A DNA stretch of 64,000 bases from Chloroflexi bacterium AL-N1 (GTDB lineage Bacteria; Chloroflexota; Chloroflexia; Chloroflexales; Roseiflexaceae): assembly GCA_013122435.1 (NCBI GenBank), contig WYDT01000013.1:62001-126000 (forward strand). Direction: 5' to 3'. Within the stretch, counting starts at the first letter, position 1; each line of letters begins with the position of its first letter. Shown piece after piece: positions 44,976 through 53,727 of the stretch. A model generated the notes under the pieces. It saw only the letters and a program-made list of their open reading frames with translations. It was not told the DNA's origin and searched no databases. Made by a program: the position numbers and the translations under genes.

Positions 44976-45230
44976 TTACGCTCCGACGAGACTACCTTCC
45001 TCTTCATACACAACTTCTTCTACAGAGCGAGCTTGCTTGGCCTGACGGCGTAGGCGGTATTCCAACACTGCCAACAGTTCGTCTGAGGGTGTTGAGGTAG
45101 CTGCTGCTGCCTGTGCTAACGACATGCGACTACTTGAATCAATACCATATGTACGAAGCGTCAGGTGGGCACCTTTAATATTTTGAGTTACTTGATCGAC
45201 TTTTTGTTGCTCGACACTTTCATTACGCAT
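44976..45230 (-). CDS. Small acidic/helical protein of unknown function (84 residues)
   Basis: 84 residues from ATG 45230 with AGGAGG six bases upstream; it has its own terminator, so it is a well-formed small gene. The sequence is polar and helix-prone (MRNESVEQQKVDQVTQNIKG; ELLAVLEYRLRRQAKQARSV; EEVVYEEEGSLVGA) with no cysteines, no signal peptide and a strongly acidic end. It could be a precursor peptide with a modified C-terminus, a coiled-coil regulator or a protease inhibitor. It is divergent from no gene; the adjacent subtilase gene lies upstream on the same strand, ending 250 bases before it. Confidence 0.6.
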   Translation of the reverse strand: MRNESVEQQKVDQVTQNIKGAHLTLRTYGIDSSSRMSLAQAAAATSTPSDELLAVLEYRLRRQAKQARSVEEVVYEEEGSLVGA

Positions 45231-45408
45231 AATAGCCTCCTGAAAAATACATCATTGTTTTTTGTGACCCAGAACTGGACACACCATGTGTGGCTTTGAG
45301 TACCAACCTTGCACCTTTGCAATGTTGAACTGTATGGTAGCACAACACTTAGACATTTTCAACAAAAAACACACCCAATTATTTGGATGTTTTGTACAAA
45401 TTCAAAGG

Positions 45409-45443
45409 CAAAAAATCCCGAGATACATTCGCCTCTCGGGATT
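45409..45443 (-). terminator. Rho-independent terminator of the first subtilase gene
   Basis: On the minus strand AATCCCGAGA and TCTCGGGATT form a ten-pair stem followed by TTTTTT. It lies 41 bases after the subtilase stop codon. Confidence 0.85.
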
Positions 45444-45484
45444 ATCTGACGTGTGTATTTTCAGTAGGTAGATCGACTCAACGT

Positions 45485-46915
45485 TTATGGTAGAGCAGCT
45501 CGTACCGAATTCAATGCATCAATACGTCCCCAGCCATAGATGTTGTTGGGTGTTCCAGAACTGGAGCAGCCAGTTGCAGAAATACTCTTTGCATTCTGCT
45601 TCATATTCTGGGTCAACTGATTAATTGAAAGACCTGAGTCGGCCTCCAGCAACAGGGCCACCAACCCGGAGACGTGGGGTCCAGCCATTGATGTACCACT
45701 CTTCACTGAGTAGGCCGTATCACTGCTGTTCGAGGCACTGCGAACGCTGACGCCAGGAGCACTCAGATCGGGCTTGGTAATCGCACCAAATGGCGATGCA
45801 CCACGACTACTAAAACTTGCAATCGTATCATTGCTGTCTGTAGCACCGGTTCCAACCGAGTTACTGAAGCTTGCAGGTGAGCCCACCGTACCACAACCCG
45901 GGCCACTATTGCCATTCGAGAAGGAAGGGTAGATCCCAGCATTGACCCAGTTGGTCACCGCTTGCTGATAGACCGTCGAGGCCCCATTGCTGCTCCCCCA
46001 CGAATTGATCACAACATCTGGGGCATTGGCAGCATTACCACCCGGGGCCAGGAAGAAATCGAAACATTCCAGAATATCGGTACTTGTGGCACTACCAAAG
46101 GCACTAAATGCCTTACACGCAATCCACTTGGCCTGGGGAGCAACACCAATACCTTTGCGCCCTACCGCAGTACCCATTGTGTGGGTACCATGGCTATTAT
46201 CATCATATGGTTCTGCCTGGCCATTAACCGCATCAAACCAGCATGCAGTATTACTACTGGCATTCCTACATTTATAATTGCCACGCAGCGCTTCGTGGGA
46301 CGCTCGTACACCTGTGTCCATTCCACCAACGACAACACCACGGCCTCTGATGTTGAGTTGACCGCGTACCTGATTGGCGCGAATCTTGGCAATATTCCAC
46401 TCAACTGCGTTGATGCGCTCAAGTGGTTCAGACTCCATTGGCTTATGCAGTTGAATAGTTGTGTCTAATGCAATGCTTTCAACAAGACTCCAGCTTTGCA
46501 AAGACTCAACCACAGCTTTACTGGCAGTAATAGAGAAACCATTGACCGTCTGGAAAGCATGCAGTTCCTGTACCTCGTCCATCAGACCCTGCTTGCCAAG
46601 CACTGCACTAAGGGCACGTTCATTGCGTTCTGCGCGTTCACTCAACAGCCCATGTACCTCAGTGCGTTGAGCAATTTTGTCACCAGCGGTCACAACCTGA
46701 TCCACACGTGCCTCCGTTCCATCATCCTGCACCAACACAATAAAGGTCTCCACTGCTGACTGATCCGCCTGAGTAAGCCAATCGTTGGTTTGGTCATCCA
46801 TATCAATATCGTCTGCCTGTGCGGCTACATCGGATCGTACAGGCCAGACTAATGCGATCATGATGGTGAGAATCACGGACAGGGCCACCCAACGACGAGT
46901 GTGAAAGCGACTCAT
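45485..46915 (-). CDS. Secreted S8 subtilisin-like serine protease
   Basis: 476 residues from ATG 46915. Signal peptide (about 8-33), a propeptide of I9 type (about 45-165, VETFIVLVQDDGTEARVDQV), then the catalytic domain with Asp200 (VVGGMDTGVRASHEAL), His242 (NSHGTHTMGT) and Ser409 (SGTSMAGPHVSGLVALLLEA). The oxyanion Asn is in SFSNGNSGPG. Several cysteines (NYKCRNASSNTACW, GPGCGTVG) may form disulfides. It ends right after the domain, without a C-terminal module. It is close to the bacillopeptidase F type and about two thirds identical by eye to the next subtilase. Confidence 0.93.
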   Translation of the reverse strand: MSRFHTRRWVALSVILTIMIALVWPVRSDVAAQADDIDMDDQTNDWLTQADQSAVETFIVLVQDDGTEARVDQVVTAGDKIAQRTEVHGLLSERAERNERALSAVLGKQGLMDEVQELHAFQTVNGFSITASKAVVESLQSWSLVESIALDTTIQLHKPMESEPLERINAVEWNIAKIRANQVRGQLNIRGRGVVVGGMDTGVRASHEALRGNYKCRNASSNTACWFDAVNGQAEPYDDNSHGTHTMGTAVGRKGIGVAPQAKWIACKAFSAFGSATSTDILECFDFFLAPGGNAANAPDVVINSWGSSNGASTVYQQAVTNWVNAGIYPSFSNGNSGPGCGTVGSPASFSNSVGTGATDSNDTIASFSSRGASPFGAITKPDLSAPGVSVRSASNSSDTAYSVKSGTSMAGPHVSGLVALLLEADSGLSINQLTQNMKQNAKSISATGCSSSGTPNNIYGWGRIDALNSVRAALP

Positions 46916-47054
46916 TACACAAACCTCCTGTATGCATATATCACGTCAAGACAACTGACTGTTTAGCATGGACACGAGCGCATTTCTATAGTATTGGTGT
47001 TATGGTGCAGAGTGAGATGAGTTCAAAACGTAGGCACGAAGGACAAGTAAGGAT

Positions 47055-47083
47055 GAGAGTAGTGCAACATGTGCACCACTCTC
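47055..47083 (-). terminator. Hairpin after the second subtilase gene
   Basis: GAGAGTAGTGCA and TGCACCACTCTC pair with one mismatch and a five-base loop, ten bases past the stop of the gene at 47093. No U-run follows on the minus strand. Confidence 0.5.
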
Positions 47084-47092
47084 GCATATCTG

Positions 47093-49090
47093 TTACGAAC
47101 CCGTTACTTCGATATCATCAATAGCAGCTTCAACAAGACTTGGTGAACCTGCATCGGCGGCTTCGATCAAGAGATACACCGTTTGACCAGCAAATGCATC
47201 AAGACTCACCGTTGTCGATTCCCAGGCTGCATCATCATCATTAGCAGCACCGAGTTCTTCAAAAACCGTGGTTGTGGTCGAACCAACCACTTTGACACGT
47301 AAGAAATCATCGCTTGATGAGTTGGTGTAGTGAGACAAATAGTAGCTAAAACTAAGGTCATAGCTACTTGAGCCTGTGAGGGTGAAGTCAGGTGAACGCA
47401 CCGAGGTAATGCCACTGTCAATGTCATTGGCACCAACCGAGGAACCTGCAGGTGCCCCGGTTACCAGTGCATTGCTGCCGCTGGCAGTCGCATCAAGCTG
47501 TTTGGGACCACTGATGTCGGTACCTTCAGGATTGCCGCGCTCCCATTGACCGGTGGTAGCAGAATCAGCACTGCCGGGGTTGGACGTCCAGCTTTGCACG
47601 GTCTCAAAATCATCAGCGAAAACGGTGCTGCCCGTTGGTGGAGGGGTTGGGGTGGGTGTCGGTCCACCACCACCCAGTGCTGCCTGGACCGAGGCTAATG
47701 CATCAATACGACCCCAGCCATAAATGTTATTCGGAACACCTGAACTCGAACATCCGGTTGCAGGAATACCGACTGCATTCTCTTTCATATTCGCCGTCAA
47801 ATCATCGATCGAGAGAGTTGGGTCAGCATCGAGCAATAGAGCAGCTAAACCAGCGGTGTGTGGCCCAGCCATCGATGTACCACTAATCGTATTGTAACCT
47901 GTATCACTTGTGCGCCAGGCACTACGAATGCTGACGCCGGGTGCACTCACATCGGGTTTGCCGATTCCGCCAAAGGGCGAAGGACCACGGCTGCTAAAAC
48001 TCGCAATCGTATCATTGATATCGGTTGCACCCGTACCAACAGCGTTGCTGTAACTGGCCGGTGCACCAACCGTACCACAACTTGGTCCGCTGTTCCCATT
48101 CGAGAATTCTGGATAAATACCCGCGTTGACCCAGTTGGTCACCGCCTGTTGATACCCAGCGAATGAGCCGTTGCTGTTGCCCCACGAGTTGATGACGATA
48201 TCTGGAGCATTGGCAGCATTGCCACCAGGTGCTAAGAAGAAGTCAAAACACTCAAGGATATCTGTACCATTAGCACCACCAAACTGGTTAAAGGCTTTAC
48301 AGGCGATCCACTCGGCGCCAGGTGCCACGCCAATACCACCACCGCCGACAGCAGTTCCCATGGTGTGGGACCCGTGACCCTGATCGTCATATGGTGCTGC
48401 TTGGCCATTGACGGCGTCTAACCAACAAGCACTATCACTACCACCGGCACACTTGTAGTTGCCAGACAAGGTCTCGTGGGTACCACGGACACCGGTATCC
48501 ATTCCACCAACCACGACCCCGGAGCCATCAATGCCCAGTTCCGTTTGTACCTGATCCGCACCAATCTTGGAAATGTTCCACTCGACGGCATTGATCTGTG
48601 TTAACGGTTCTGCTGCAAAGGGCTGGTGAAGCTGGATCGTCATCTCCATGTCGATACTATCAACCAGTGCCCAACTTTCCAGTGACTCAACCACAGCTTT
48701 GGTGCCGGTAATTGAGAACCCATTGACGCTCTGGAAGACCTGCAGATCTTGCACCTCGTCCATGACCCCACGTTTTTCCAGCATAGCGCGCAGCAAACGC
48801 TCATTGCTATCGGCGCGTTCACTCAGCAACATGTGTACTTGCGTGCGACGAGTGATTTTGTCGCTAATCACCCTTGATTGATCGATACGAGCCTGGGTAC
48901 CATCATCGCGTAAGAGCACCAGAAACGTCTCAGTTGCTGATTCATCCGATTGTTCAAGCCATGTCTCCGTTTCATCGTCGACTTGCACATCACGATTAAC
49001 GGCAACACCCTGCATCGGCCAAACCAACGCAATCATGGCCAGCAATAGTGCTGCGATCCCAAACCAACGATACGTGCGGATACTGTCCAT
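47093..49090 (-). CDS. Secreted S8 protease with C-terminal beta-sandwich module
   Basis: 665 residues from ATG 49090. Layout as in the neighbouring subtilase: signal (about 8-30), propeptide, catalytic Asp198 (VVGGMDTGVRGTHETL), His239 (GHGSHTMGT), Ser406 (SGTSMAGPHTAGLAALL). A linker GGGGPTPTPTPPPTG is followed by a module of about 175 residues (VFADDFETVQSWTSNPGSAD; GQWERGNPEGTDISGPKQLD; SSYDLSFSYYLSHYTNSSSD; FLRVKVVGSTTTTVFEELG; LLIEAADAGSPSLVEAAIDD). The module has the look of a MAM/P-domain-like jelly roll and is shared with the adjacent carboxypeptidase, probably for attachment to cell surface or substrate. Confidence 0.93.
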   Translation of the reverse strand: MDSIRTYRWFGIAALLLAMIALVWPMQGVAVNRDVQVDDETETWLEQSDESATETFLVLLRDDGTQARIDQSRVISDKITRRTQVHMLLSERADSNERLLRAMLEKRGVMDEVQDLQVFQSVNGFSITGTKAVVESLESWALVDSIDMEMTIQLHQPFAAEPLTQINAVEWNISKIGADQVQTELGIDGSGVVVGGMDTGVRGTHETLSGNYKCAGGSDSACWLDAVNGQAAPYDDQGHGSHTMGTAVGGGGIGVAPGAEWIACKAFNQFGGANGTDILECFDFFLAPGGNAANAPDIVINSWGNSNGSFAGYQQAVTNWVNAGIYPEFSNGNSGPSCGTVGAPASYSNAVGTGATDINDTIASFSSRGPSPFGGIGKPDVSAPGVSIRSAWRTSDTGYNTISGTSMAGPHTAGLAALLLDADPTLSIDDLTANMKENAVGIPATGCSSSGVPNNIYGWGRIDALASVQAALGGGGPTPTPTPPPTGSTVFADDFETVQSWTSNPGSADSATTGQWERGNPEGTDISGPKQLDATASGSNALVTGAPAGSSVGANDIDSGITSVRSPDFTLTGSSSYDLSFSYYLSHYTNSSSDDFLRVKVVGSTTTTVFEELGAANDDDAAWESTTVSLDAFAGQTVYLLIEAADAGSPSLVEAAIDDIEVTGS

Positions 49091-49144
49091 AGTGTTGATC
49101 CTCCAAAGAACTACAAGAAAAACTAGATATCCATGGGCGCTTAT

Positions 49145-51013
49145 TTACGATTGGCTAATAGTAATATCGTCGATGGCAGCCTCGACTAAACTGGGCGAGC
49201 CTCCATCAGCGGCCTCTATGATCAAATAGATAGTTTGTCCGGCAAAAGCATCCAGATTCACTGTAGCAGTCTGCCAACTGGCGTCATCGTCGTTGGTGTC
49301 GCCAAGTTCTTCAAACACAGTGGTGGTGGTTGAACCAACCACTTTGATGCGTAAAAAATCATCACCTGAGGAGTTTGAGCTATGGGCCAGATAGTAGCTA
49401 AACTCTAATGTGTAGCTGCTCCCACCACTGAGCGTAATGTCTGGTGAGCGAATGGAGGTGGTTCCACCATCAATATCATTAGCACCAACCGATGAGCCTG
49501 CCAGCCGACCCGTCACCAAGTCATTGCTGCCACTTACGGGGGTACCAAGCTGTTTGGGGCCGTTGAAACTCGTGCTTTCAGGGACACCGCGCTCCCATTG
49601 GCCAGTCGTGGCCGCGTCTGCACCACCTGGATTAGCAATCCAACTGTTCGCACTTTCAAAATCGTCCGAGAAGATCGGCGTGCCAGTGTCCGGGGGAGGT
49701 GTGGGCGTTGGAGCCGTGCCACCACAGTACTCGCCCTCTTTACCAATCACACGATACGGGCAATCAGCCTGATCCATCAGATACAAAACAGCTTCACGAT
49801 TGCGACTGGTTTCAGCGGGAATCACTTCATCAGGAGGATAGAAACCAGGATTTGAAGTGCGTGGATACATTTCAAATGTGTAAGCGAAAATACCATGCAC
49901 ACCATAGGCCCAATCAGTCATATCACCATCAGTAACGTACAGATCACTGGACTGTTGTGGTTCATAACCGTTGGTATCGGCCATCGCCTGCCCCATAGCT
50001 ACAAAGACTTCGTGATCATCCTGTGACATATCACCAGGTACATCTTCGAAGGTGTAGCCATACGGCCATAAAATCAGCTCACTGTAGGTATGAAAGGTAA
50101 TGGCAGTCGTGATTTGCTGTTCCCCACCGACCACACGACTATCGATAAAATCACGTAAGCTGGCTGTTTCAGGCGTTGAGAATGCCGATGAACCCCGATA
50201 CGTATCACTGGCAGGATTGCCACTGGACCCACCACAACAACCCCAGCGATACCCATAGTTGCGATTGGGATCGGTACCTACCGCAGAAGAGCCAGCATTC
50301 GGCTGTCGATTCTTGCGCCAGAACCGATATGAGCTACCAGCAATATCGTACTCTCCGCCATCAGGATTGAGGTTAAAGACAATATAGGTTTCGCGATTGT
50401 CGACCAGGTTGGTGATCTGTGCATCACTTCCGTAGTTATCGACCAGCAAATTCATGATATACAACGCCATCTCGACGGTTAGGTGTTCACGTGCGTGATG
50501 CAGCCCGGTGAAGAGCACCTCTGCTTCATCCTCATCGGTTGTGACGTTATCACTAATCTTAACTACCCATAACTCACGACCTTCGTATGATTGTCCGATA
50601 CTAAAGCGGTTAACAATCGATGGATTGGCCGAGGCAACCTGAGCAATTTCAGCACTCATTTCATTGTAATTGCTGTAATTGGAGTCTTGCGGGGGGAAAT
50701 CTTGTATTGTCACCAGCTCTTCGGTTTGGAAACCCAGAGTCTCAATCTGCCGAGATTCAGATCCAATAGCCGTAACCACTACATAATCATCCCCAACTTC
50801 GTCAATGGCTGCACCTGTCCGTGCGATTGCGGTGCGCTCTTCTCGAGTCGACACATCACGAATAACATAAGTACGTCGTTCAAGGTCCATCTTGGGTGCA
50901 TCAGGGCGTGTATCAGGATCTTCCTGATAGCCCATTGCCGTGATTGGAACACTGCCAATACTCACTAGAAGCGCACAAAACACGATTAAGATAACCTGTC
51001 GTGGATATCGCAC
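49145..51013 (-). CDS. Secreted M14 zinc carboxypeptidase with the same C-terminal module
   Basis: 622 residues from ATG 51013. Signal peptide (about 5-28), a propeptide-like domain (about 45-105), then the M14 domain: zinc ligands His173 and Glu176 (LHHAREHLTV) and a later His (TAITFHTYSELILWPYGY), with DPNRNYGYRWGCC for substrate binding and the catalytic Glu in FAYTFEMYPRTSN. A linker TAPTPTPPPDTGTP leads into a C-terminal module nearly identical to that of the second subtilase. It would trim C-terminal residues of peptides released by the subtilases. It lies 54 bases upstream of that gene on the same strand, so they may share a transcript. Confidence 0.93.
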   Translation of the reverse strand: MRYPRQVILIVFCALLVSIGSVPITAMGYQEDPDTRPDAPKMDLERRTYVIRDVSTREERTAIARTGAAIDEVGDDYVVVTAIGSESRQIETLGFQTEELVTIQDFPPQDSNYSNYNEMSAEIAQVASANPSIVNRFSIGQSYEGRELWVVKISDNVTTDEDEAEVLFTGLHHAREHLTVEMALYIMNLLVDNYGSDAQITNLVDNRETYIVFNLNPDGGEYDIAGSSYRFWRKNRQPNAGSSAVGTDPNRNYGYRWGCCGGSSGNPASDTYRGSSAFSTPETASLRDFIDSRVVGGEQQITTAITFHTYSELILWPYGYTFEDVPGDMSQDDHEVFVAMGQAMADTNGYEPQQSSDLYVTDGDMTDWAYGVHGIFAYTFEMYPRTSNPGFYPPDEVIPAETSRNREAVLYLMDQADCPYRVIGKEGEYCGGTAPTPTPPPDTGTPIFSDDFESANSWIANPGGADAATTGQWERGVPESTSFNGPKQLGTPVSGSNDLVTGRLAGSSVGANDIDGGTTSIRSPDITLSGGSSYTLEFSYYLAHSSNSSGDDFLRIKVVGSTTTTVFEELGDTNDDDASWQTATVNLDAFAGQTIYLIIEAADGGSPSLVEAAIDDITISQS

Positions 51014-51613
51014 ACCAGTTCCTTTCTTGTACTAAGACTCAATACAGAGCAAAATATGCAGAAATAAACCAGCAAGAAAAACCAGCACCATTATCAACAC
51101 GGATACTATAGCCACGATTCAGAATATCGTCTCTACTAAATGCTATTTGTTTCTATCAAGTGGGTAATATCAATACATGAGCGTATTTACTTTTCGTCTA
51201 CTGCTGTGCTGGTATGTACTAGTAAAATTTCAGCTATGACATCATTTTGGTCAATTATTTAACTCTCAAAGTCTTAATACATAAATTATATGATTTATTT
51301 TTGGAGGTGAATGTATATAACAAGTATAAATACTACTATACATCAATCGCTTTGTCAAGAAAGAATTAACTAAACTATAGAAATACGATGATACTAGCTA
51401 ATCACGCAGCAGAAGCGATGAAATCAGCAGATACTATTCAATTATGATGGCAGATATGCACGTGACAACAAAGCATCGAAAACAATGTGGTATGTGTATA
51501 ACAACAGATTATTCCATGTTACAATTATCTGAATTCCCTGGTCTGCCTCTATTCCTACACAGCAACACAGATTATAGCGGGAGATCTGTTCACGGGGGCA
51601 CAGGTATAAACGG
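51014..51613. other. AT-rich intergenic region
   Basis: 600 bases, about 70% AT in its middle. A perfect ribosome-site sequence GGAGGTGA (51303-51310) stands directly before an ATG at 51311 that opens only 20 codons (to 51373), with too little spacing for normal initiation. Nothing else was recognised. Confidence 0.5.
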
Positions 51614-51622
51614 ATGGTTGTA

Positions 51623-52553
51623 ATGAACGATGTATTTGAAAAGATCGTTGCTCTTATCGAGCAGGATTTTTACGACGAACTGTTTCTTTCGGAGCACTGG
51701 CCAGCCATCAGGCAGAGTCACCGGGCCAGGCTCGCTGAGGCAAACGCTGTAGCGGAGCAAGAACTTGTGCTCAAGAGTTTGCTTGAGTCGCTGGGCGTTA
51801 GCCATAGTCTGTTGATTGACCCTGAACTGGCACGCTATATTGCAACACAGTATAAGACGGCCACACCATCCAGTTTCCACATCAACACCTATGGTCACGT
51901 GCTTTTTTGTATCTATTCGTTCTTTCGACGTACGTCGTTTACGTTCGGCTGATGTAGCTGCTTTAGCACAAGCTATGTGTGACACAGCGACTATCATACT
52001 GGACCTGCGATTGAACGGAGGTGGCTCAGGGAGCGCGGTGGTTGAACTGGCCAGCCTCTTCCTGCCACCCCAAACTCCTGTATTGCAGATACGCACTCGA
52101 CAATGGCAAATGCAGCAGGAGCCCTTCATCATCCACACGCTACCAGAGGAAGCGAACCTTGATCACGCGCTAGAGGTTGAACTGCTGCGCCAACATCATT
52201 GGGTTGAGTATCGCACTAAATCCAGGAATATGCCCATCGGCTCAGATAAACATGGGGTGGTGCTTATCGATAAACAGTGTTATAGCAACGGCGAAATATT
52301 TGTGAGGTGTATGCAGGAATACACCTCGGCAGCCATCGTAGGCAACAAAACCGCAGGATATGTGGTTGCAGCGGACGAACATGATATTGGGAAAGGATAC
52401 AAGATTACGGTGCCATTCGCCGAGATGTTGAGCGGACAAGGGACACAGCTTGAAGGTGTTGGTGTCCAGCCAGACATCGAAGCAGACTTTGGAGATCTCA
52501 ACGAGGAGCAGATCATCGACAACCTCTACGAAATGAACGTGCTGCGTAGGTAG
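51623..52553 (+). pseudogene. S41-family peptidase with homopolymer frameshift
   Basis: The first frame (from ATG 51623) gives the N-terminal helical part (IVALIEQDFYDELFLSEHWP, VLKSLLESLGVSHSLL). The second frame gives the protease domain (FVSIRSFDVRRLRSADVAAL, ATIILDLRLNGGGSGSAVVE, VVLIDKQCYSNGEIFVRCMQ with the likely nucleophile Ser, VGVQPDIEADFGD). The switch lies at a run of six T (51903-51908); five T would restore one continuous reading (HVLFVSIRSF). A sequencing error, a phase-variable tract or a true frameshift are all possible. The PDZ domain usual in C-terminal processing proteases is absent, and no signal peptide is seen. Confidence 0.75.
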
Positions 52554-52744
52554 CAAGATCACGTGCCTTTTTGATAGTCTTACCCTATGCCTTGTGTATT
52601 ACCCTCATTACCATACCAACCAGAATCCTTGCCTGTCCGCTGTGGCGTGTTCGCAAGATGAGCATGCAGTCCTGATAAGGCGTTAGTCTGGGCAAGAGAC
52701 ATCTTCAAAATATCATTACAACCCTTATTGGAGCACAACTACAT

Positions 52745-53260
52745 ATGTCATTTCGCGCAAGGTTGGAAACGGATAACCATAAAGTGTTTCCTCTGTTACT
52801 TCCTGATGGAACAACCGGAGGAAAGGGGCTGTTAGCATTTATTATCCCACTTGAGTTATTGTGTCGTGGTGAAGTAGAACCAAAGGTGCGTAACTGGTTT
52901 GAAACACTTAAGCATGATCAGCCGTTGTGTGAATTGGTACAGCCATTATTACGAAGTTGGTATGATGGTCATTGGAACTATCAATTCGACGAATATGATC
53001 GATACCTGCAAAATTACATACACGCCCCAATGACAGAAGCGGCATTTAGCGAAATTCGCACACTCAACAATCGTTGGAGCAATACCCAGGCATTGTGTAC
53101 AAGTACCAAAGAACTTCTACTATTGTTAACTAGTGAAGATAGAACAGAAACGTGGTGGTATCATCCTCAGGCTACGCTGCTAGAGCTACCGATACTCATC
53201 AACACCATTGAGCATGCAGAGAAAGGCAGCGCTACAGCTGTACGAATATGTTTTATGTGA
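52745..53260 (+). CDS. Hypothetical protein, immunity-like
   Basis: 171 residues from ATG 52745, with GGAG eleven bases upstream. No signal or membrane segment. Trp/Tyr/Leu-rich, with DNHKVFPLLLPDGTTGGKGL, LLRSWYDGHWNYQFDEYDRY and WYHPQATLLELPILINTIEH. The style, a small acidic aromatic protein, is like immunity proteins of toxin systems, but no toxin is adjacent and no family is recognised. Confidence 0.6.
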   Translation: MSFRARLETDNHKVFPLLLPDGTTGGKGLLAFIIPLELLCRGEVEPKVRNWFETLKHDQPLCELVQPLLRSWYDGHWNYQFDEYDRYLQNYIHAPMTEAAFSEIRTLNNRWSNTQALCTSTKELLLLLTSEDRTETWWYHPQATLLELPILINTIEHAEKGSATAVRICFM

Positions 53261-53287
53261 CCCATCCTGCTACATCTAGTAGCGTAC

Positions 53288-53318
53288 TTGACTTCGAGTG
53301 CGCTCGAAAGTTTAGAAT
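53288..53318 (+). promoter_or_regulatory. MerR-type promoter with 19-bp spacer and dyad operator
   Basis: TTGACT (53288-53293) and TAGAAT (53313-53318) are separated by 19 bases, the overlong spacer typical of MerR-activated promoters. The spacer holds the perfect dyad TTCGAG-TGCG-CTCGAA (53293-53308). The expected start of transcription falls within a few bases of the ATG at 53328, so the transcript may be leaderless. Confidence 0.7.
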
Positions 53319-53327
53319 GAGAACCGT

Positions 53328-53705
53328 ATGAATACAGGTTATACCATTCGAGAAGCAGCAGAACGTACTGGCGTAACTGTGCATACGTTGCGCTATTACG
53401 AACAGATCGGCTTACTTAAACCGATACAACGGACATCAAGTGGGTATCGATATTACACCGATGAAGACCTGGGCTGGGTTGATTTCCTCACCTGCCTGCG
53501 TGCAACAGGGATGTCCATCCAAGGCATGCTGCAGTTTGTGCGTCTTGCACGTATAGGTGAACATACTATATCAAACCGCTGTGATTTACTTGAGGAGCAT
53601 CGCGTGGCATTACACCAGCGTATCCAGGAACTCCAGAAGTATCTGGGGGTGATTAACACCAAGATAACGACGTACCGTAAATTGGCACAACAACCTATCG
53701 ACTAA
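53328..53705 (+). CDS. MerR-family transcriptional regulator
   Basis: 125 residues from ATG 53328. Helix-turn-helix and wing: YTIREAAERTGVTVHTLRYY, EQIGLLKPIQRTSSGYRYYT, then DEDLGWVDFLTCLRATGMSI. A dimerisation coiled coil covers about 75-118 (LLEEHRVALHQRIQELQKYL). There are no cysteine pairs, so it is not a metal or SoxR type; it resembles YhdM/AdhR-type regulators of aldehyde stress. Its own promoter has a MerR-type dyad, and an aldo/keto reductase follows 22 bases downstream, which fits AdhR-style control. Confidence 0.9.
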   Translation: MNTGYTIREAAERTGVTVHTLRYYEQIGLLKPIQRTSSGYRYYTDEDLGWVDFLTCLRATGMSIQGMLQFVRLARIGEHTISNRCDLLEEHRVALHQRIQELQKYLGVINTKITTYRKLAQQPID

Positions 53706-53727
53706 CTATATTCAGGAGCAAAGCAGG

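Noticed and set aside
51303..51373. A 20-codon peptide gene after a perfect GGAGGTGA
   Set aside because: The ribosome site is only three bases from the ATG and the peptide shows nothing distinctive.
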